Of a stretch of DNA of 46,470 nucleotides, positions 41,748 to 46,470 are shown piece after piece; position 1 is the stretch's first letter, and each line of letters starts with the position of its first letter. The translations under genes and the position numbers were made by a program. Source of the stretch: Bacteroidia bacterium (GTDB lineage: Bacteria; Bacteroidota; Bacteroidia; Chitinophagales; Saprospiraceae); NCBI GenBank assembly GCA_030433135.1, contig JAUILF010000008.1, positions 1-46,470 on the forward strand, read 5' to 3'. Below the pieces are notes generated by a model, which saw nothing but the letters and a program-made list of their open reading frames with translations, did not search any database and was not told where the DNA came from.

Positions 41748-43922
41748 TCATGCCATAACCGGCATAGCTCTCTGCCGTTCTCCCGTCAAGCGAAATAAAG
41801 CATTGGCAATGGCGGCTCCAATAGGACCCAACGGAGGTTCCCCAACAGCTCCCGGTTGATCGTCATTCTGCAAGATGACCACATCAATCTCCCGGGGCGC
41901 ATCCCGCATCATAGCCATGCGATAAGGTCCATAGATCGTGGGCGTGAGTTGACTGTCTCTAACCTCCATTTTTTCGTATAACGCTGCACTCAGTCCCATG
42001 ATGATGGCTCCTTCACATTGTGCTCTGACCTGGTCTGGATTGATAACCAGTCCAGGATCAATGACACAAGTTACTTTATGCACCTTGATCTCTTTGTCCT
42101 GTAAGGATACTTCAACCACCTGGGCACAGGGTGTATTGGCATCGGTTGATGCTGCCAGCCCCATGGCCCTCCCATTGGGTAAAATATCATCACGGTATTG
42201 CGATTTCTCGACCACAGTCCTGATCACTTCCTTCAAACGAGTGCCTCGCTCATTGTCCTCAATGTGTGCCAGTCGGAATTCAGCAGGATCCTTTCCTGTT
42301 TTTAATGCCAATTCATCCATAAAACATTCAATAGCGAAGGTATTGGCCAATAATCCCAGGCTCCGCCACCAGCTGGTAGCAAATGGAAGTTTAACTCTCC
42401 AACACACGGCTCGATGATTTGGTATCGCACCATATTGAATCATTCCGCCCCGCCAGACACCCGCGTCTGCCCCCAGCAGAGGAGTGGCAATGCGAGGAAA
42501 CATGGGAGAACCAAACATTACATCACCACTGGACAATTGGTGTTCCATGGCCAGAATCCGGCCTTCATCGTCCAGCCTGGCCTTCAACACATGATGTGTC
42601 GGAGGTCGAAAAGTATCGTTCTGGAACTCTTCCTTCCGATCAAAAAAGCACTTTACCGGTCTGCCCACGGCTTTGGACAGAACAGCTGCCTGCACTGCAT
42701 TCGGAGTATGCAACCTCCGACCAAAACCACCCCCAAGATAAGTGGGAATGACGTTTACCTGGTCTTCACTCATACCCAGTCGTTGCGCAATCTCCTTGCG
42801 GGTAATAGCAACCACCTGAGTCGAAATCATGATTACCGCACCTTCCTCACTCACCAGGGCGACCGCCCCATTAGGTTCGAGCTGAGCATGCGCACCTATC
42901 GGACTTGTATATTCTCTAGTGATGATATTTTCTCCAGATGACAACAATTTTTCCGGGTTGCCATCCTTCTGGATCTCTACCGGGTTACCCTGACCCACCC
43001 TGATCATTTTTTCAATAGCCTCGGTCTGCCAATTGTCATCATACTCCCACTCAACAACCAGAGCTTCTTTGGCCTGATGAGCCGCTACCCGACTTTTAGC
43101 AATTACTCCTGCAAAGTCCTTCTCCACCACTACTCTGACCACTTCAGGCATATTTTCAGCAATAGAAGTATCGACACTGACGAACCTGGCTCCGATATGC
43201 ACTGGACGAGCAACAGCGCCGTAGAGCATATCCTCCATAATCGAATCCATTCCAAACATGCGCATACCCATGACTTTATCCCGGAGGTCAATCCGGGGTA
43301 CAGGCTTGCCGATGTAATTAAAATCAGCCGTAACTTTCAACGGCGGTGTCTCAGGTACATGCCATTCCTCCACACTGCTCACGACATCACCGTAGGTAAT
43401 CTGTCGACCACCACCCAGGAATCTTCCGCTTCTTATGCTAAGGTTTGCCGGATCAACTCCCAGCATTTTGGCTGCCTCACCTCTCAACATTTCGCGCATC
43501 GTGGCTGCTAGTTCTCTCAGGGGAATCCAAAGGCTGGAAATAGAATTACTTCCCCCGGTAGCAAAGGGATCAATATTACCGGTCGATGTCGCTGCGTGTA
43601 CCACTACCATTTGTGACATCTCGACTTCCAATTCATCCGCTGCCATTTGTGCAAGGCCGGTAAAAGTCCCCTGCCCCATCTCGACTTTGGGCGAATGTAG
43701 AATAACCCGATTGTCGGCCAATACTTCGAACCATATTGAAGGTGAATCCGTATCTCCCTGATACGGAAGCTCAATCGTATTGGCAATGCCTGCCAGGTAT
43801 CTCCGAATCATCGACCGACTTAAGTAGCCAACTCCCAGAATCACTCCCACTCCGACTGCTGACCCGACCAAAAACTTCCTCCTGGTCAAACCTCGCTTGT
43901 TCCTTTCTTCACGCATGGTCAC
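41748..43922 (-). CDS. Molybdenum hydroxylase, large subunit (IorB-like)
   Basis: A 724-residue large subunit of the xanthine dehydrogenase family that binds the molybdopterin cytosine dinucleotide cofactor. The Tat-like signal TRRKFLVGSAVG (about 13-24) suggests export. Family blocks include GGSNSISSLWIPLREL, GGGFGRRLHT and GAVGEPPLGPIGAAIANALF, the last with the Glu of the catalytic site. The domain order matches isoquinoline 1-oxidoreductase beta and aldehyde oxidase relatives. It overlaps the 2Fe-2S gene by 4 bp and acts with it. The substrate (N-heterocycle or aldehyde) is not visible. Confidence 0.93.
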   Translation of the reverse strand: MTMREERNKRGLTRRKFLVGSAVGVGVILGVGYLSRSMIRRYLAGIANTIELPYQGDTDSPSIWFEVLADNRVILHSPKVEMGQGTFTGLAQMAADELEVEMSQMVVVHAATSTGNIDPFATGGSNSISSLWIPLRELAATMREMLRGEAAKMLGVDPANLSIRSGRFLGGGRQITYGDVVSSVEEWHVPETPPLKVTADFNYIGKPVPRIDLRDKVMGMRMFGMDSIMEDMLYGAVARPVHIGARFVSVDTSIAENMPEVVRVVVEKDFAGVIAKSRVAAHQAKEALVVEWEYDDNWQTEAIEKMIRVGQGNPVEIQKDGNPEKLLSSGENIITREYTSPIGAHAQLEPNGAVALVSEEGAVIMISTQVVAITRKEIAQRLGMSEDQVNVIPTYLGGGFGRRLHTPNAVQAAVLSKAVGRPVKCFFDRKEEFQNDTFRPPTHHVLKARLDDEGRILAMEHQLSSGDVMFGSPMFPRIATPLLGADAGVWRGGMIQYGAIPNHRAVCWRVKLPFATSWWRSLGLLANTFAIECFMDELALKTGKDPAEFRLAHIEDNERGTRLKEVIRTVVEKSQYRDDILPNGRAMGLAASTDANTPCAQVVEVSLQDKEIKVHKVTCVIDPGLVINPDQVRAQCEGAIIMGLSAALYEKMEVRDSQLTPTIYGPYRMAMMRDAPREIDVVILQNDDQPGAVGEPPLGPIGAAIANALFRLTGERQRAMPVMA

Positions 43923-44401
43923 AAATTATTTCGTTTTTCGGATTGAGACATGATCTCAGCCGCCCGATGAATTGCCCTGCGCATGCGGTAATAGGTACCA
44001 CATCGACAGATGTTAACGATACTTTTGTCGATATCGTCGTCTGTTGGTTGGGGATGCTGATCTAACAGTGCCACAGTAGCCATCATAAATCCCGGCTGAC
44101 AGTATCCGCACTGTGGAACTACCTCTTCCACCCAGGCCTGCTGTACCGGATGCAGAATCTCACCGTCAGAAAGTCCTTCGATCGTAGTCACCTCCTTGCC
44201 TGCTGCCAACTTCACCGGATAGGAACAGGAACGAACGGCCTGTCCATCAACAAGTAAGGTACAGGCTCCACAAGCTGCCTTGCCACACCCGAACTTGGTT
44301 CCCTTGAGATCCAATACATCCCTAATGACCCATAATAGAGACATGGATTCATCTACGTCCATCCTTCTTGGAATACCATTGAGTCGAAATGTAATCAACA
44401 T
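43919..44401 (-). CDS. Molybdenum hydroxylase, 2Fe-2S small subunit (IorA-like)
   Basis: A 160-residue iron-sulfur subunit. The plant-type 2Fe-2S domain shows GCGKAACGACTLLVDGQ (Cys39, 44, 47) and a later Cys; the helical 2Fe-2S domain shows CGYCQPGF and NICRCGTYYRMRRAI. It relays electrons from the Mo subunit to the cytochrome c gene product next to it. It overlaps the Mo-subunit gene by 4 bp, and sits 17 bp after the cytochrome gene. Confidence 0.96.
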   Translation of the reverse strand: MLITFRLNGIPRRMDVDESMSLLWVIRDVLDLKGTKFGCGKAACGACTLLVDGQAVRSCSYPVKLAAGKEVTTIEGLSDGEILHPVQQAWVEEVVPQCGYCQPGFMMATVALLDQHPQPTDDDIDKSIVNICRCGTYYRMRRAIHRAAEIMSQSEKRNNL

Positions 44402-44417
44402 ATAATATCATTCATTT

Positions 44418-45056
44418 TTAATCGGGTATTGGAGCACCTGCAGCTGCCCACTCTTTCACTGCCGCAATAAATTCTTCCTTCATAACCGGGGGTTTTTCCC
44501 TGGGTTGGCCATCAACACCTACACCCGGATCCCAGGCCCATAGCACCAGGCTGTCTTCCGTCATATGTCGAACTAATTCTTCCAGACTGCGGTTACCATT
44601 GGTCACGGGGTTCAGTATAACCGCCCCAATTTCTTGCTCAGACAGTCCCTCCCAGGCCATCTCTTTTGGTGCCAATCCCCAATGTGGTGCCCCAGGTACT
44701 CCTGAATAATTGTTGTTTTCTTCCTGATGGCAGGATTCGCATCGCAATGCAGCGACACCGTGATTATCCGGACCTCTTTGCACAGAAAAGTAGTGCTCAT
44801 GACTATCTTCACCCTGCAGTGGTCTGTCACCGGAGGGATGGCAGTTGATACATCTATTGTGAGTCAAAACCTCCATCATCTTCCGAAATGCCACTTCTCC
44901 ATGACCGTTCTCGAGTTGTGAACTATCAAGAGTATTTGCTTGATCCTGGTAATGACCGGAAGCGGAATTGGTCAGAAAAGCAATTCCTGCAAACACGATA
45001 ATAAGCCCCAGGCAAAGTTGCACTTTACGCTTTTTTGTCCCACCCAACTCTTTCAT
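44418..45056 (-). CDS. Membrane-anchored diheme cytochrome c
   Basis: A 212-residue protein with an N-terminal membrane anchor (about 13-31) and two CxxCH heme sites: CINCH (69-73) and CESCH (106-110). It is the likely electron acceptor of the molybdenum hydroxylase and passes electrons to the respiratory chain from the periplasm. The start ATG overlaps the TGA of the upstream TetR gene (4 bp), so the regulator and enzyme are in one operon. Confidence 0.9.
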   Translation of the reverse strand: MKELGGTKKRKVQLCLGLIIVFAGIAFLTNSASGHYQDQANTLDSSQLENGHGEVAFRKMMEVLTHNRCINCHPSGDRPLQGEDSHEHYFSVQRGPDNHGVAALRCESCHQEENNNYSGVPGAPHWGLAPKEMAWEGLSEQEIGAVILNPVTNGNRSLEELVRHMTEDSLVLWAWDPGVGVDGQPREKPPVMKEEFIAAVKEWAAAGAPIPD

Positions 45057-45577
45057 TGCAAGCCGTATTTTGCCAATACCAAATCCCTGAAAGGGAGTGC
45101 AGCCTCTCTGCCCTCCCGCAAAATCTGAGTCGAGATAGTGTCGAGAATCTGCTCCAGAAAACGAGCTTCCAACTCGGGGTCCCGATACTGTAGTCCTCCG
45201 AAAGCAACAGTCAACTTCTGTATCAGAGGCTCCATAAGCCGGGGATTGTAATACTCTTTATCCCATTTCAATTTAAACTGAAGTCTCCAAAAATCGTATT
45301 CATTTTCATCTATGGTAAAGGGTAGCAAAATGACTTTACGAACCACTTCTGCAGGCTCATCTTCCTCAATAACTCCCGCAAATGCCTCCTGCAACCTCCT
45401 TTCAGTACTTGCCATGATAGCTTCCAGCAACTTCTTCTTGTTTCCGAAATGCCTAAAGATCAGTCCCTCAGACACACCTGCTTCACGAGCAATCCTGCTG
45501 GTAGGCACCGCATCATATCCCACATTGGCAAATAAATCGAGTGCTGTGTCCATAATTAGTTCCTTTCTTTCTTTCAC
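45053..45577 (-). CDS. TetR family transcriptional regulator
   Basis: A 174-residue regulator with an N-terminal TetR helix-turn-helix (about 8-50): TSRIAREAGVSEGLIFRHFGNKKKLLEAIM. The C-terminal half is ligand-binding and not specific to a known ligand. It is the first gene of the molybdenum hydroxylase operon, and a palindrome just upstream (45591-45608) is the likely operator. So autorepression, and induction by the enzyme's substrate, are expected by analogy. Confidence 0.93.
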   Translation of the reverse strand: MKERKELIMDTALDLFANVGYDAVPTSRIAREAGVSEGLIFRHFGNKKKLLEAIMASTERRLQEAFAGVIEEDEPAEVVRKVILLPFTIDENEYDFWRLQFKLKWDKEYYNPRLMEPLIQKLTVAFGGLQYRDPELEARFLEQILDTISTQILREGREAALPFRDLVLAKYGLQ

Positions 45578-45590
45578 AGAGGATTGAGGC

Positions 45591-45608
45591 TAAGTGAGTG
45601 ATCACTTA
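45591..45608. promoter_or_regulatory. Palindromic operator of the TetR/molybdenum hydroxylase operon
   Basis: TAAGTGA-gtga-TCACTTA is a 7-bp inverted repeat, 14 bp upstream of the TetR start. It contains the perfect 10-bp palindrome AGTGATCACT. TetR-type operators often have this form (for example TGAGTGATCACTCA-like sites), so the TetR protein is the likely binder. Confidence 0.65.
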
Positions 45609-45721
45609 CAATATAACATTACTCCAGATGTTATGCAACTTTCAGAACACTCCTATCTAATCCATAGGTAAGAGGCAAAGTCTTATCTTGTTTACCTGAG
45701 AATCACCTAAAGGATTGCCAC

Positions 45722-46470
45722 ATGCTACATCTTGTTACACGTCTAGTGGGACTTACAGCTTTTACCTGTATACATGGTATTTTTGCACTTGCACAGTTCG
45801 AAATCGATCATCTCACCACGGAATATATGGACCAACCGCTTGGAATCGATGTTGAATCACCAAGATTTGGTTGGCAAATGAAGTCATTTGATGGCCAGCG
45901 TGGAAGGCATCAGATAGCATATCAAATTGAAGTCGTAGATGAGAAAAAAAGTAGCATCTGGAATTCCGGCAAGGTTCAAAGTGGTGTCTCTAACGGCATT
46001 CTGTACACCGGCCCTGCCCTGCTACCTAAACACAGGTATCATTGGACCGTAGAGGTCTGGGATCAGGAGGGAAAACAGCAGCAAAATACATCCTGGTTTG
46101 AGACTGGCCTTATGAATTCTTCCATCGAAGCCTGGGAAGGTGCCAGTTGGATAGGTGGTGGACCGGATGACCTGGTCCTGTATGCTCATTATTTGTCTGT
46201 CTTTAAACTGGGATTCAGCCTGCAACTGGATGAATCTTCTGAAAGTACGAGTGCCGGGGTCATCATCGGAGCAAATGATCACCGTTTGCTCGATAAGAAT
46301 ATGAACATTTTTGGCATCGAGAACAAACGAAACGAAAGCTATATCAAGTTTGAGCTTGACATCAGTGAACTTGGCAAGGGCGAAGAAGGCCATGCGAAGA
46401 TGCATATTTACCGGGTAGGATACCATCCTGACGACTCAGAGGATGAACCATTGAGGTCTGTGGAAATCCC
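45722..46470 (+). CDS. Alpha-L-rhamnosidase-like protein (GH78 type), N-terminal part
   Basis: This gene runs off the window end, so it was not in the ORF track. From ATG 45722 it has a signal peptide (about 1-24, ending FALAQ) and the start of the bacterial alpha-L-rhamnosidase N-terminal domain: LTTEYMDQPLGIDVESPRFGWQM, then YQIEVVDEKKSSIWNSGKVQS, HRYHWTVEVWDQEGK and EAWEGASWIGG. The catalytic barrel lies beyond the window. It would cleave terminal rhamnose from plant or algal glycans. It is divergent from the TetR operon. Confidence 0.88.
   Translation, partial: MLHLVTRLVGLTAFTCIHGIFALAQFEIDHLTTEYMDQPLGIDVESPRFGWQMKSFDGQRGRHQIAYQIEVVDEKKSSIWNSGKVQSGVSNGILYTGPALLPKHRYHWTVEVWDQEGKQQQNTSWFETGLMNSSIEAWEGASWIGGGPDDLVLYAHYLSVFKLGFSLQLDESSESTSAGVIIGANDHRLLDKNMNIFGIENKRNESYIKFELDISELGKGEEGHAKMHIYRVGYHPDDSEDEPLRSVEI

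Noticed and set aside
46022-46426. 134-aa minus-strand ORF at the window end
   Set aside because: It is the antisense of the rhamnosidase gene, whose plus-strand reading has a signal peptide and clear family motifs.

Overview
The window looks like chromosomal DNA of a member of the Bacteroidota, probably a free-living or marine Cytophagia/Saprospiria-type organism. The evidence is a TonB-dependent receptor with a carboxypeptidase-like N-terminal domain, a DUF4374 lipoprotein, a BFN-UVR nuclease-family protein, many secreted Gfo/Idh/MocA oxidoreductases and serine hydrolases, a GH78-like rhamnosidase, promoter boxes of the Bacteroidota type (TTTG/TAnnTTTG), and palindromic dispersed repeats of a kind common in this phylum. 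The genus cannot be fixed from the sequence alone. No rRNA, tRNA, CRISPR array, integrase or intact insertion sequence was found.

Layout. 1-2.2 kb: end of etfB, etfA, a 301-bp palindromic repeat, and a BFN/UVR protein. 2.2-8.1 kb: plsC-like acyltransferase with an AT-rich secreted protein, an ABC exporter, a gene-poor stretch, a YdeI/OmdA-like protein and adenosine deaminase. 8.4-13.3 kb: a three-gene iron/xenosiderophore operon resembling XusABC (receptor, DUF4374 lipoprotein, PepSY membrane protein). 13.3-18.8 kb: a methyltransferase; a two-gene signalling operon made of a degenerate-LOV/PAS class III cyclase and a canonical LOV-SpoIIE phosphatase; a CIA30 protein with a frameshifted DUF4174 gene; and an NADP-binding oxidoreductase divergent from an HxlR regulator, with clear inverted repeats between them. 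19-26.4 kb: a His-rich secreted beta-propeller, a degraded region, and secreted or cytosolic enzymes of mixed type, plus the second copy of the palindromic repeat.

26.5-33.7 kb is a tight seven-gene operon: LivM, LivH, LivG and LivF, a long-chain-type acyl-CoA synthetase, the LivK-like binding lipoprotein, and a hotdog thioesterase. The order suggests import of a carboxylic acid and its activation to a CoA thioester, not plain amino-acid uptake. 33.7-38.4 kb carries an AAC(6')-like acetyltransferase, a DoxX-like membrane protein, a truncated FkbM methyltransferase, a polysaccharide deacetylase, a class D beta-lactamase and a DUF2306-like protein. A three-unit ~146-bp palindrome-rich tandem array fills the gap between two convergent genes at 38.4-38.9 kb and contributes to both stop codons.

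38.9-46.5 kb: a Tat-exported Gfo/Idh/MocA oxidoreductase, a K+ channel-RCK protein with an unusual filter, a TetR-controlled operon for an isoquinoline-oxidoreductase-type molybdenum hydroxylase (TetR, diheme cytochrome c, 2Fe-2S subunit, Mo subunit) with a palindromic operator, and the start of a secreted GH78-like alpha-L-rhamnosidase running off the end. All family calls were made by reading motifs; no database search was run.
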